Shown: piece after piece, positions 13,817 through 25,835 of the stretch | How positions within the stretch are numbered: the first letter of the stretch is position 1 | Layout of the letters: every line of letters begins with the position of its first letter | Assembly (NCBI RefSeq): GCF_910592395.1 | Contig: NC_088311.1 | Coordinates: 10,480,501-10,544,500 of the forward strand | Length of the DNA stretch: 64,000 nucleotides | DNA from: Lineus longissimus | Lineage: Eukaryota; Nemertea; Pilidiophora; Heteronemertea; Lineidae | Direction of reading: 5' to 3' | Made by a program: the position numbers and the translations under genes | The notes under the pieces: model-generated | Told to the model about the DNA's origin: nothing | The model's database searches: none | What the model saw: only the letters and a program-made list of their open reading frames with translations

Positions 13817-13858
13817 GCTTTGCGCAAAGAGGGTGAAGATGTGACTTCAGAAGTCTGA
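13817..13858 (+). CDS. Candidate alternative terminal exon (ALRKEGEDVTSEV stop)
   Basis: A 3' splice site (TTGGCAG) is followed by 13 codons and TGA, in phase 0. That matches the phase-0 ends of stathmin exons 3, 4 and 5, so it could replace exon 6 as an alternative C-terminus. The peptide is charged, as stathmin tails are. It could equally be chance or the last exon of an unrecognised gene. Confidence 0.25.
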   Translation, partial: ALRKEGEDVTSEV

Positions 13859-14082
13859 AAAATGCTCAATATCAATCCGTCATTGATTGTGAGTATGGCA
13901 AACATCTTTATATGGGAAATTTATCGTGTAGTATCGCAAAAACTTCTTGATACAGTGAAGAATCCTTACAAGGCATTGGTTGTGCACTGCGTGACAAAAT
14001 CCAAAATTCCCCCCCTCTGGAGGATGCTGGTCCATCGCAGGTTAAATTTTTAGGCAAGCCCTTCGGCCTGTATTCAAGAACA

Positions 14083-14570
14083 CTGTCAGACGGAAGCTAC
14101 CAAAAGGCTGAAGAACTGTCCTGATGTTGTCCCAGGTACAGAGGACATGTACCTCGGGTCCATGAGTTACTTCAAGTAGACTATGTGTACTTTAGTAGGC
14201 TACCTAACGTGCCAAATAGGGAACTCTGGCCTGTCTTGAAGAGCACAGTCAGGTGGAAACTCTTGCAGAGTCCAAGTCTGATGTCTCAGGTAGATGAGTA
14301 TATCAAGTAGGCCACTTGAGATGTCTCTATGGCCAGGTTGGCCTTAAAACACAAGCTCATTCAAGGAAGAAATGTCCTGATGTTGTCTGAGAGGACAGCT
14401 CTTTCCCATATACACAAGATTCCTCAGGTGCATCAGCTCAACAGTAGGCTAGTTGTGGGTTACAGTAGACTATTTGAGGAGCTGAGTGGGGTAATTGGGC
14501 CTGTCCAATCTCCCAGTGAGAGGATATATAGCATTGGAGCTTCCCAAGGCCTGATGCTGTCCCAGGTACA
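14083..14570. repeat. Degenerate tandem repeat leading into the 37-bp minisatellite
   Basis: Phrases such as CTGATGTTGTCCCAGGTACA and GTGGAAACTC/GCAGAG recur about every 100-130 bp with heavy divergence. No coding exon is seen. Confidence 0.4.
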
Positions 14571-15860
14571 TGAGGTTTCTGATTAGTCATCAAAGAGGAC
14601 ACTGGCACAACCTTTCTGATCTGTCCTTAAGGATGGCACAGCCACACCTTTCATGGTCTTTCCTTAAATGGGATACAGCCACAACCTTTCTGATCTGTCC
14701 TCAAAGGGGACACTGGCACAACCTTTCTGATCTGTCATCTCAAAGAGGACACAGCCACAACCTTTCTGATATGTTCTCAAAGAGGAGACTGCCACAACCT
14801 TTCTGATCTGTCCTCAAGGAAGACACTGGCACAACCTTTCTGATCTGTCCTAAAGGAAGACACTGGCGCAGTCATTTCAATATGTCTTCAACAAGGACAG
14901 CTGACACAACCTTTCTGATCTGTCATCTGAAAGAGGACACAGCCACAACCTTTCTGATACGTTCTCAAAGAGGAGACTGGCACAAACTTCCTGATTCGTC
15001 CCCAAAGCGGACACTGGCACAACCATTTCAATCTGTCTTCAACAAGGATAGCTGACACAAACTTTCTGATCTGTCATCTCAAAGGAGACACTGACACAAC
15101 CTTTCCGATATGTTCTCAAGGAAGACGATGACACAACCTTTCTGATCTGTCCTCAAGGAAGACACGGCCACAACCTTTCTGATCGGTCCTCAAGGAAGAC
15201 ACTGGCATAACCTTTCTTATCGGTCCTCGAGGAGGACGCTGGCACAGTCATTTCAATATGTCTTCAACAAGGACAGCTTTCTGATCTGTCATCTCAAAGA
15301 GGAAACAGCCACAACCTTTCTGATATGTTCTCAAAGAGGAGACTGGCACAAACTTCCTGATTCGTCCCCAAAGCGGACACTGGCACAGCCTTTCTGATAT
15401 GTTCTCAAAGAGGAGACTGCCACAATCTTTCTGATTAGTCATAAAAGAGGACACTGGCACAACCATTTCAATCGGTCTTCAACAAGGATAGCTGACACAA
15501 ACTTTCTGATCTGTCATCTCAAAGGAGACACTGACACAACATTTTTTATATGTTCTCAAAGAGGGCACTGGCATAATCTTTCTGATGTGTTCTCAAAGAG
15601 GGCACTGACACAACCTTTCTGATGTGTTCTCAAAGAGGGCACTGACACAACCTTTCTGATGTGTTCTCAAAGAGGGCACTGACACAACCTTTCTGATGTG
15701 TTCTCAAAGAGGGCACTGACACAATCTTTCTGATGTGTTCTCAAAGAGGACACTGGCACAATCTTTCTAGTGTGTTCTCAAAGAGGACACTGGCACAACC
15801 TTTCTGATCTGTTCTTAAAGAGGACATTGACACCACCTTTCTGATCTGTCCTCATGGGTA
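14571..15860 (+). repeat. 37-bp minisatellite array, orientation A
   Basis: About 33 degenerate units contain GGACACTGGCACAACC followed by TTTCTGATCTGTCCTC. The best preserved, near-identical units lie at about 15580-15760 and have a 37-bp period. The open frames in this region are by-products of the repeat. Confidence 0.9.
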
Positions 15861-16205
15861 CACCCATATTGCCTCTGTGTTGAGTGGAGACATGTTGGGT
15901 TTGGTATCTGGCTTAAGGATACAGCAATGACACCATATTGACTCTTCCTGATTATCATCCTGGCACCAGTAGTTTTCGTTATACTCGGCCTCTTGATATT
16001 TCAAACCTTGATTATAAGCCTGGTGTAGTATGAAATGTCATTGGGTAGAATATCCGGGGAAAAAAGTATCCTATTATGCACTTTAATCTGCAGGCTGTTG
16101 AATTATGGGGGCAAAATGACCCTTTTTGCATTTTTCGGCCCAACACATTTTTTTACTTGAGGGGGGGAGGGGGCGTTTTCGACACAGACAGTATCCTCAC
16201 TTATG
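15861..16205. other. Spacer between the two inverted minisatellite arrays
   Basis: About 345 bp of non-repetitive DNA with a G-run (16160-16175). No gene is seen. It forms the potential loop of the large inverted repeat made by the flanking arrays. Confidence 0.5.
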
Positions 16206-17290
16206 ATAGACTGGTAATGTTGTGCCAGTGTCCTTGTTGAGGACAGTTCAGAAAGGTTGTCTCAGTATCATCGTTTGTGATGACATATCAAAAAGGATGT
16301 GGCAGTGTCCTCTTTGTTGAGAGATTAGAAAGTTTGGTGTGTCCTTGAGCAAGACACTTAACACTAAACTGCTCCTCTCCACACAGAGGTAATATGGGTG
16401 TGCTCTCTGAGGACAGATCATAAAGGTTGTGGCAGTATTCTCCTTGGGGACAGATCAGGATGGTTGTGTTAATGTCGTCCTTGAGGACATCCTCTTTGTA
16501 GACATATCAGAAAGGTTGTGGCAGTGTCATCCTTGATGACTGATGAGAGAGAATATGTCAGTGTCCTCTTTGATGAAAGATCAGAAAGGTTGTACCAGTG
16601 TCCTCTATGATGACAGCTCAGAAAGGTTGTGCCACTGTCCTCTATAATGGTAGATTAGAAAGGTTGTGCCAGTGTCCTCTATGATAGTAAATTAGAAAGG
16701 TTGTGCCAGTGTCCTCTATGATGGTAGATTAGAAAGGTTGTGCCAGTGTCCTCTATGGTGGTAGATTAGAAAGGTTGTGCCACTGTCCTCTATGATGGTA
16801 GATTAGAAAGGTTGTGCCAGTGTCCTCTATGATGGTAGATTAGAAAGGTTGTACCAGTGTCCTCTGTGATGGTAGATTAGAAAGGTTGTGCCACTGTCCT
16901 CTATGATGGTAGATTAGAAAGGTTGTACCAGTGTCCTCTATGATGACAGATCAGAAAGGTTGTGCCACTGTCCTCTATGATGGTAGATTAGAAAGGTTGT
17001 GCCACTGTCCTCTATGATGGTAGATTAGAAAGGTTGTGCCAGTGTCCTCTATGATGGTAGATTAGAAAGGTTGTACCAGTGTCCTCTGTGATGGTAGATT
17101 AGAAAGGTTGTGCCACTGTCCTCTATGATGGTAGATTAGAAAGGTTGTACCAGTGTCCTCTATGATGACAGATCAGAAAGGTTGTGCCACTGTCCTCTCC
17201 GAGGACAGATCAGAAAGGTTGTGGCTGTATTCCATTTGAGGACAGACCAGGAAAGGTGTGGCTGTGCCATCCTTGAGGATAGAATGATCA
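16206..17290 (-). repeat. 37-bp minisatellite array, orientation B (reverse complement of A)
   Basis: Units of AGAAAGGTTGTGCCAGTGTC plus CTCTATGATGGTAGATT have a period of 37 bp. This is the same unit as at 14571-15860, read on the other strand. Copies between about 16610 and 17190 are much more uniform than those of the forward array, implying recent expansion. Confidence 0.9.
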
Positions 17291-17329
17291 GAAGGTTTGG
17301 GTCAGTCTCATCATTCAGGTCGGATTAGA

Positions 17330-17610
17330 AAGGTTAGGCGAGGCCTTCTATTTAGGACAAATGTTGCATTCAAGGTTTCTTTTCAAGGCTTGGTTGTTCA
17401 ACATCACTTAAGCTTTAGCCGATGCATGAAATTTTGGGACTCAAGGCTGTGGAATGGTCTCCCTCAGCATTCAAGTCCCCAAACATTGACACGTTCAAAA
17501 GTCTTCGTAAGAATTAGTTGTTTCAGGTTATCTGTGTTGGGGTAGCGGCTTGGTCTGGTTTTTGAAAGGCACTATACAAATGTGTTTACTTTTTATCATT
17601 AGACAGAATG
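17330..17610 (+). mobile_element. 3' end of a CR1/L2-like LINE
   Basis: The frame reads FWDSRLWNGLP, then a TLTRSK segment and a basic/aromatic tail. This is the usual C-terminal tail of CR1/L2-type reverse transcriptases (LWNSLP...FK..L). It is followed by GGCACTATACAAATGTG, a typical 3'-terminal sequence of such LINEs. No reverse transcriptase core is present. Confidence 0.6.
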
Positions 17611-18129
17611 TTGCAAACCTCATCGAGTTGGCCAAAAGAGAGAGAATAAAATAATGCAAAATTTCTATTTCAAATAATTTATTTGATTTTTAATAGCTAT
17701 ATACATTATATCAATCCAATGAGGAACCTACATAATTAAAAATCCAGATGGCAGCACCAGTACTAAAAGGTACACTTCCAGTGCATTTTCCATTAAAATT
17801 AAGTTTTGTTGATTTTCTCCCTAAAACTCATCAAAATAGAATTAAGGATCAATAAAACAATATTTTTGGTGCTATTTCCCCATGTAGAGTAAATTAAGGG
17901 ATGAAATATTCTATAATCATTGACCCGGGAAATGGCTTTCTCATAAACAACCATGGTCCATTTGCCTGCAGGGCCCCCTATTGGTAGGTTTTGTTGTGCA
18001 GGTTCCTCATTGGCAAGACCCTATTAGCACAACAACCCAATTCAGAATGGATGACATTTGGTAAACTGGTGCATCGGGCATTGTCTTTTGTCTATTGGAA
18101 CAGATGACATCATCGGGGTAATTTATCGC

Positions 18130-18445
18130 GCATTGCTTGGCCTGACGACATCATGAGGCTCCTTCATCTGGCATTGTCATTTGTCTATCAGAACTGATGA
18201 CATCATGAGACTGTTTCATCTGGCATTGTCTTTTGTCTATCAGAACTGATGACATCATGAGACTGATTCATCTGGCATTGTCTTTTGTCTATCAGAACTG
18301 ATGACATCATGAGACTGATTCATCTGGCATTGTCTTTTGTCTATCAGAACTGACGACATCATGAGACTGGTTCATCTGGCATTGTCTTTTGTCTATCAGA
18401 ACTGACAACATCATGAGACTGGTTCATCTGGCATTGCGTGTAATC
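18130..18445 (+). repeat. 52-bp tandem repeat
   Basis: Five to six units each contain CTGATGACATCATGAGACTG and CATCTGGCATTG, with a period of about 52 bp and very little divergence. Confidence 0.85.
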
Positions 18446-18497
18446 TATCCATCATCCAGTCAATCTGAAATTAACACAAAATATCTTGAGCCAAATA

Positions 18498-18673
18498 CAG
18501 TGAAACCTCTCTTAGAGGACACCTCTCTACAAACGACACCCTCTCTATTTAGGGCACTGCATATGGTCCCAAATTGGTCCTTTCCCTTAAATTTGACTTC
18601 TGTAATCAGGACACCTCTCAATTAAGGACAGGATTTTTCCCTCCCAAGGGTGTCCTTAATAGAGAGGTTTTAC
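18498..18673 (+). mobile_element. MITE family M1 copy
   Basis: TA|CAGTGAAACCTCTCT... to ...GAGGTTTTACAG|TA, the same family as the 7.2-kb copy. Confidence 0.8.
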
Positions 18674-19757
18674 AGTAAATGGTATATGTAACATAAAGAT
18701 GAACGAAGGAACCCAAGCTGGCGACAACCTTGGTAATACAACCATGTAGGTATTATTAATAATACCTCCATGATACAACCAACCCACCTTGACCTCTGGT
18801 CCATAATGGTTTCCTCTTTAATTACCATTAAATGCCCCCCACGCTACCAGTGCCAGTGGCTACCAGTGGCTACCACGACCATCCCGTTACCCAGACCAAC
18901 CCACTGGCTTAGACGGCCCCAAAAAGCAAATTCACCCCTCTAACATCACCACAGAGCGCAATTGCCGTAATGAAACAACAACCACATCACATTAACTAGC
19001 ACCTTCTCACAAATCTGTGACGATAATTAGCACCTCGGAAAATGACCATGGAAATCCATATGAAGATGGTTGATCAAACGTAAGAGCAAAATAAATAAAT
19101 AAACTGTGTTTTACAAACGTTTTCGACTGATTTTCTCCTGGTTCATTCATGTCAATTCATTACAGCAACTTTGCGATAATTTTAGAGAAGGGCTAGAAAA
19201 TTTATCTACAGATCCTGCAGGGCACACTATAAAATCTACTCTACACAACAAATTAGTTCTAAAACAATAACGGAAGAGACAGAATTACATTGGACAGCTA
19301 CATGTACATCATGATGACTACCTGATCATATCATTGGCAAACCTAGTACTGCATCAAAAACCATTTATTATTATCATAGTTAACCCATTTGCAGTGTGGT
19401 TAACGTTTTTGTTGGTACGCAGAACTAGACTACCCTGTAACACCAACCTCTATGTCGCCTCAAGTTTGTTTTATGTATATTGAAATCAGTGTGCTAATTG
19501 ATTGAGGTGGCCTAAAAGTTGTTTGCGTAAAGAGGATTTTTTCCTGAACATTTTGATGCAAGTCTTTTTGATGCGGTGGTGCCAGTGAGAGCTACTAACT
19601 GCTGCGACAAGGTTGGATTGAACAACATTTGGGGAGAAACGATGTTAACCAATATTTTCACCCTTCAAAGTTATTTTTTAGCACTTTCTATCATAACCTT
19701 TGACTCCTTGGTCACATTACGATACTGGTTCAATTTTAATTGAAATGTTAAGACTTT
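18674..19757. other. No recognised gene
   Basis: AT-rich DNA downstream of the last HINT3 catalytic exon on the minus strand. A short final HINT3 exon (about 10 codons in the family, ending LIEKLR-like) is expected here or further down, but I could not identify it. Confidence 0.4.
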
Positions 19758-22700
19758 ATTGTATGTACATGTACTACATTACACCTATGAAATTGAAATA
19801 ACGTTTACACTACAGACTTACACTTTTGAACCAAGCTGTCCCTGGCTTATAAACTCTGAATTCTCGAAGGTGGCACTTGATACGATCAGGCGGCCATATC
19901 ACATGCAGGTGGAGATGATACACGGTGTTAAAGGGTGGCCAATGAAAACCAAGTCTGAAGAATACAAGGGAGAGGGGTGCTACAATGGTGCAGGGGCATC
20001 ACGAAGGACCAAGGGTCGATGTTTCACACATTTCGTGTCCATCCCAGTGGAGCATCGTTCTGGAGAAATTTTCATCGTACGCAGTGCATTTGGGAGCGTC
20101 ATTTCCAGGGAGTATTCCTCTTCCACTAAGGTTATAGGGGCCCCATGGGTCTTCAGTCTCATAGCCTTGTGGTTAACACTTCTGGCTACCACGCTATAGA
20201 GCCCAGAGTTCGATCTCGGGAGAACCCAGGATTGGAGCTTTCAAGGACTTAGAAATCCTTGTTCATTGAAGTCCTTCTAGTCAGATATAAAGCTGAGGTT
20301 CCTTGTTTCTGGTGCTATGCCAGGGCACAGGCCACTGAATCAAGGGTCAGTAAAGGGTCAAATTGTTGTAGAAGAGGGAGCAAGAAATCCAAGATCTCAG
20401 AGAGACTGAAAGGTAGGACACTTCCACTTCACATCTTCGCCCCCTGTGCATTGATGTACAGCAGAGGGGCGAAGTTGTGAAGTGATAAAAATACTGAAGT
20501 TTCTTACGGGGACCTCTGCGGATTACTTCTCCTTCTTCTTCCTTAACCCTTCATGGACGTTTTACAATCTTTAAACCCCTTACTGTCCCTTGATTCAGTG
20601 GCCTGTGGCCAGAGCAAGCAAGACAGCCCAATAAGTGAGAAACAGGAGTAGAATGCGTGGACTCTGGCCAAAGACAGTGTCACTAGGCCAATAAACCAAC
20701 TACCAATGGTGGAGGAGAGCAGAAATGCTCATCTCCATGGGAGGTGGATGAATACTCTTTGGATAATAACACAGGTCTCCAAGTGCAGCGCGAACACTGA
20801 AGGAAGTAAACCAGGACTCCAGATAACCCCCGAAAAGTGTCCGGCTTTTGAAGCATGAAACTTGGCCCACGACGCTCATGTTTGAAACTGTTAACTTAGA
20901 AATATGTTACAGGACTCATCAGATTTTTTCAAGACTTTAGTTTGACTCCCGAGTAAGAAAGTCTAGCTCGAGCCCTGAGTAAACGTTAACCCTTGATAGA
21001 TCAAGATAGAGGGGAAGGAAGGTGCTGGAGAGGAAGAATGAGCAGCAATCTCAACAAAGCGAAAAGCACCACAACATCCACAACATGCCACTTTTCATTT
21101 TGAATCTTGGTCATTTCAAGTCCTCTCGTCACTTTTTAACACCACACAGTTAAAACCAAAATACAGTCCAACTTACAACTCGAAACTTCTTCCCCCCTGG
21201 TTTATACGAAAGGCACATTTTCCTAAGGAATTTGATTTTTCTCGGCGGGCACAACACATGTAGATGTAGATGATAGATGCTATTGTGGGGAGGCCAATGA
21301 AATCCATACCTTAAGATTTGTAAAAATAAGAAACAGAGACGTTATGGTGTACCTGTAATATTGTGAAAATATCAAGGGTTTCCTTGAACCCCCACTTACA
21401 ACTGACTCAAGATTCAAAATCCCAGCCAAGCAAAAGGAGCACAATAGACTCAAAAAGAAATAATTTCAGGAGTTGCCTCAGTTTAGGGGTTTATGAATAA
21501 TTATCAACATTTTGAAAAGTTCAGCAAGAACCCGTGAGTAGATTTCTCCCACCAAAAACTCCATTTGTGTCATGTGAGAATGTAAAAGTCACTCGAAGTG
21601 TAAAATCCAAAAGTCTTCTTGACAATAATTATCTCTTTTTGAGTCCATTGATTTTGAGACAGCTTGGGCAAGCTCAAACAACAAAACTATAGAGAGGTTA
21701 CGCACCGTCCTACACGGAGTTTAAAATTTTGAGTGTGAGTGCGAGTGTGGGTCAGAATGTCAAAAAGCAATGTACGCCCAACCCACGAGAACCAACTTGA
21801 AATGCAAGACATCTTTGTCGAAGTAAATTCATTGGATGCACTAGCACACCTCATCAAAAGATGAATGATGACAGGTAAAGATTGTTTTAAATAACGCAAT
21901 GCTACGCATCAGGCACTGAGTGGAGTTACCTAAGACTTCAAGGTTGCAAAGTTGTTTTCACAACCAAGTTTGCTGCGGAGAATGGAGACCCCCACGCCAA
22001 CTGATGACATAATACACGGAAAGGGAATCACCTCATTGGACACGGTGCGCAACCCCTCTATTAAAATAATGTCGCCGTTACTCACATCTGAGAACAACCA
22101 TGAACTATACAAGATTCTGGGCAGGAGTCTGAGTGAGGACTCTGGTGCCAAAATATGCAGGTGAAGATGACCCACAAGGTTGAACGGCGGCCAAATGAAA
22201 CCCATCCTAAGAAATGGAAAATGAGTTAGGGAGCATGTCAAAAGTATATTGAAGCCAAAAAAACGAACACTGCTCGTCTCTCCCTGGACCTGTTTCCCCT
22301 CAATAGAAAGACTAACAAAACTTTTTCTGACGTCCACACATTTTCATCATGAATCAGATTAGTAACATAGAAACTTTACATGTAGGACTGATAAAATTGT
22401 CTGTTTATTTCCGTTTAATCCTTAACCAGTTCCTCTCCAACCTCTCCAGCCTTTCCTTCTTTAATTCTTCAGTGAGCCATGGCTCTCCTTGTCAAACCGA
22501 GACAAATCGCGTAATCTGCGGTGTGTGTTAGTAATAACCTCTTTAAAGCAACTTAGTTGAAGCCAAAAAATTCAAGAGAAGAACAGATGATGTCGTTTTG
22601 CGTTGACATTTCCCCCAGACGAACAGTGCTGGTTTTTTAGCTTCAATATATAATTTTGACATTATCCCTTCACAACTTTCATTTGCAATTTTATGCTAGC

Positions 22701-25033
22701 TGAAAAGTCATCTGAATAGTTAAAAGTTATTTGATTATGAATATTATCAGTCTATTGCACCATTTCAAACTTCAGAATTCGTACCAGTCTCACTCACCAC
22801 ATAGGACAATTTATTTAGTTCCTGGGGCACTAATTTATAGTTTAGCTGAAAGTTCCAAACACCAGTTCAAAGCGGATTCCTCCTTTTGTTAACGCAGCGG
22901 CTTCCTCTATTCATTAATTCATAAGCGATAAAATTTCAAAAAAAATAGATCCGCACCTACCTACCCTCAAATTTTGATAAAAAGGCAACCAGAAACACAC
23001 AATTTTTTATGTCTTATCAAAACAATTTAAATTTTGTCTAAGAATTCCACTGAGATCATGCTCGTCATTAAACTTGCTCAGTCAATAAGCATAACGTTCC
23101 ATCCGGGCCAATTCCTCTCACCTCACATCTTCTGTATTCCCTCCCTGTTCTTCAAGCACCTGTTTTCCAGCACGCACAAGATGTTCAACTGGAGAAAAAA
23201 AATCTTGTGTCAACTCTTTAGCTTCTCGAAAGAAATGACCAAATTTGAGTGAACATGTCAATCCAAATATCATAACCACGTTCTTCCAGAGTTGATTTTA
23301 AAGTTCAGGGCATGGTTGTTCAAAATCAAAACAAATTTTGTCACAAATGCAGGCGTACAGTTGACTTGGTATGATCTCCCTCAGTTAAGTCTGTAAGATT
23401 TAAAAGTTAATGCCAGCGTTAGTGACAATATGGCATACCCCTTGCGCTATGATGTTTTTCTATTTCTTAAAAACGTGGTGGCTCCCAGATGGTGCCATTT
23501 TAATCATGTCAGCCTGACACATTCAAAACAGCCAGGGAAGACTCATTTAGTGAAATGTCATTTTTCACCTGATGTGAAGTCATTTCAAGTCCACAATACT
23601 TACCAAGTGGTATATGACTTCTGTTCAATTGTTTGGCATCTCGTATGTGAGTTTTTGGGATGGCCAAATAGTGATGCGGTGCAGCTGGCTTAATGTCCTG
23701 GAAGACCACAACGTCTTCATCCTGAAGGATAAGGCAAATGAGATGATGATGAGAGGAAAGGACTTGGCCTGCCGTAGAATCCCTGGGCAGCCCATTGCGT
23801 CATCCTAATTTGGTCTCCTTATGGACTGCCACTAACAGCGGGAATTCGTGCGGCTGGTCGATTAGTCAATGGGCATTGCTGTAACGAAACTGTAAGGGCA
23901 TTTTCTGTCACCAAATCAGAATGCTCGGTGTATACCGCTTTGGCATAGATAATAGCGTAGCTGATATTCATACACTTCATTCCTACACTGCATTTCTACC
24001 ATGGTTTAGATGGTATACGTACATACTGCATTGTAGCGTTAGTTGACCTACATGTGAATAAACAACAAAACGATTAAATGCAAAAATCTTTGTAAGTCTC
24101 AGGTTAGAATAAGACTACTTTAAACTTCATTTGTGCTAATCAGCGAAAATTAATCACAAAATTTTTTTTTTCGACTACAGCGCCACCCCTTCCAGTCAGT
24201 TGATAAACAATCGGCACCGCATTCACCCGCCAATTAGTTGTGGTCGTCGGTACAAAACCCCCAGAAAGCTCACCAATTGTCCCAGTGGTTAGGGTGAGGA
24301 ACGTGACCTGTCCACTGCGTCTGGAGTGTAGCCAGCTGGTGCCCTAAAGGAGATGCCGATGGTATCTTATCATGGGATGCAAATTCATTTAATGTGGTTA
24401 TACACAATGCTGTTCTGCAGTTATCATCAATGCAACAGCCAATTTGGCCGAGGGAAGCAGTTCAGTAAAAGGAATTGCGCAGAGCACCAATTGGGGCCAG
24501 AGGAGTGTTGTCAATATGCTGCTCACTGGAGATGTTGCCTCTCTCCTCACGGGGGGGGAGAAAAACCCACGAAATTTATCGGAGGTATGAGGAGCGACTT
24601 GGCGAGGATGGTACATCTGCCATCCGGTGACGGGAGATAGAGAGATACAGGATCAGTAAAAATAAGAAAGACCGCCACACTATGAGTGTGTGGTGGTCTT
24701 AATGATCATCAGGGGCAGGATGCCTTTGATTCAAGAGGACCCTGATAGGCCTACAAGTTAAACAACATATCACCCGGAAATCGGAGAGTAAGTAGAATGA
24801 ATGTTTTCTGGAACACCCTGTATTTTCAACCCAGAAATAAATTTAAATGTTCACAAAAGTGGTAACACGGACAAATTGCGACATTCATGTCTGTACAAAA
24901 TGAGACTTTCGGGTACCTCGTATAATATGGTTGTCTCTGGATCATCCTTTTGAGCAATTACGCAAAAGATGCAGCCCTGTTTGTAAGTTTTTTCATCAGA
25001 ATTTGGGTGTTTGATGACATTTATTTCAGCCAT
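19757..25033 (-). CDS. HINT3: HINT3-like histidine-triad nucleotide hydrolase with three alternative catalytic exons
   Basis: HINT3 proteins are HIT-superfamily nucleoside phosphoramidase/acyl-AMP hydrolases. Exons on the minus strand: E1 25033-24917 (ATG; GCIFCVIAQ, the family's Cys-x-x-Cys start), E2 23721-23604 (VVFQDIKPAAPHHYLAIPK), E3 23188-23122 (VEHLVRAGKQVLEE), then three versions of E4: 4a 22206-22086, 4b 21309-21177 and 4c 19954-19822. Each version begins in phase 2, ends in phase 0 at gtgagt or gtaagt, and carries an intact HLHLH catalytic motif. E1-E3-4x gives 141-145 residues; the family's last 10-12 residues would come from a shared final exon that I did not find. If unspliced, 4a reads on to TAG at 21930 (192 aa) and 4c stops after three codons near an AATAAA (about 19762-19767). 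The gene is downstream of HPS1 and on the same strand. Family assignment is firm; the 3' structure is not. Confidence 0.85.
19822..19954 (-). CDS. HINT3: HINT3 exon 4c (HIT motif), duplicated alternative
   Basis: The acceptor CTCTCCCTTGTATTCTTCAG is strong. The exon encodes (R)LGFHWPPFNTVYHLHLHVI followed by WPPDRIKCHLREF and VYKPGTAWFKS, and ends AGT|gtaagt. It is 133 nt, phase 2 to 0. Its C-terminal half fits the family (VYR..SYWF) better than 4a does. A plus-strand open frame across this exon (19759-20199) is a shadow. Confidence 0.75.
20140..20335 (+). mobile_element. tRNA-derived SINE family S1, copy 1
   Basis: TAGCCTTGTGGTTAACACT (box A-like), GAGTTCGATCTCGGG (box B-like), then AGAACCCAGGAT and CTTTCAAGGACTTAGAAATC. 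This block order recurs at 39905-40115 (minus) and 53420-53610 (plus). Confidence 0.7.
21177..21309 (-). CDS. HINT3: HINT3 exon 4b (HIT motif), duplicated alternative
   Basis: The exon starts after CTTAAG, encodes (R)YGFHWPPHNSIYHLHLHVL and a basic tail (SYKPGGKKFRV), and ends GTT|gtaagt. It is 133 nt, phase 2 to 0, with no stop or frameshift. The polypyrimidine tract before the acceptor is weak, so use of this exon is less certain than of 4a and 4c. Confidence 0.7.
22086..22206 (-). CDS. HINT3: HINT3 exon 4a (HIT motif)
   Basis: The exon begins AG|G after TTTCTTAG, encodes RMGFIWPPFNLVGHLHLHIL..., and ends TTCTCAGAT|gtgagt (121 nt). HxHxHxx is intact. The segment aligns with the human RMGF..PPF...HLHLHVLAP region. 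It is nearest to exon 3 and so the default partner. Confidence 0.85.
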
Positions 25034-25199
25034 GGTGGTCGTCGGTACGGTAAACTTGGGTGAACACTTCCTCTATGCCCACAAGTGCAACAGTCGCAGA
25101 TTCACTTGGTTGTGACAGATCCATGCTTCTGTACTGCATGTGTCTGTGTCCAATATACTGGGTTGGATGTGATGCTGATTGTATTCCATCTCTGGTGTG
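25034..25199. promoter_or_regulatory. Presumed 5' flank / promoter of HINT3
   Basis: This is the sequence directly upstream of the HINT3 ATG on the minus strand. There is no recognisable TATA box, and placement is by position only. It abuts a minisatellite. Confidence 0.25.
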
Positions 25200-25835
25200 G
25201 TTACTCTAAGTTTCCATCTATTGGACTGGATATGACAGTATCCACACTGATTGACCGGATGTGACAGTATCCCTACAATTGGATTAGGCGTGATAGTTGA
25301 GTGTCCCTATTGTTGGACTGGAAGTGACAGTATCCCGACTATTGTACAGAATATGGCAGCACGCAGTCCATGGACACCACTACATCTAGTACAACAGCAT
25401 GGATACAGCCACACCCAGTCCAGCAGATGGAACTCTCCAGTCCTGTCAATGGGACACTGACATATCCAGTCCAGTAGATGGGACACTACCATATCCTGTC
25501 CAGCAGTCATGATAAGGTCACATCCAGTCCAACATTAGGGATACTGACACATCAAGTCAAATCGTTAGGATACTGTCACATCCGGTCCAGTAGTCGGGAC
25601 AATGTCACATCCAGTTCAAGAGTAGGGATAGTGTCAAATCCAGTACGTCAGGAGGGATACTGTCACATCCAGTCCAACAGAAGGCATACTGTCACATCAA
25701 GTTCATCAGTAGGGGTCACATCAATTCAATCAGTAGAGATTACATCCAATCCCAACATTAGGGATACTGTCACATCCAGTCCATCAGTAGGGTTACTGAC
25801 ACATCAAGTCCTACAGGTGGGATATTGATAATTTT
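25200..25835. repeat. Minisatellite of about 30 bp upstream of HINT3
   Basis: Degenerate units are built on GGATACTGTCACATCCAGTC plus CAGTAG. The first third reads in reverse orientation (GACTGGATATGACAGTATCC), with the switch near 25370. About 18-20 units, none coding. Confidence 0.8.

Noticed and set aside
19759-20199. 146-codon plus-strand open frame
   Set aside because: It is the complement of HINT3 exon 4c plus a SINE and has no domain of its own.
21930-22085. HINT3 exon 4a read-through giving a 192-aa protein with ILIEGLRT
   Set aside because: The resemblance to the family ending LIEKLRT is tempting. However GAT|gtgagt is a strong donor at the same aligned position as the donors of 4b and 4c, and the read-through tail is otherwise unlike the family. 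Kept only as an alternative.
24667-24700. Short hairpin AAGACCGCCACAC / GTGTGTGGTGGTCTT as a microRNA precursor
   Set aside because: The stem is only about 14-15 bp with wobble, and the flanks do not pair. Too short for a pre-miRNA.
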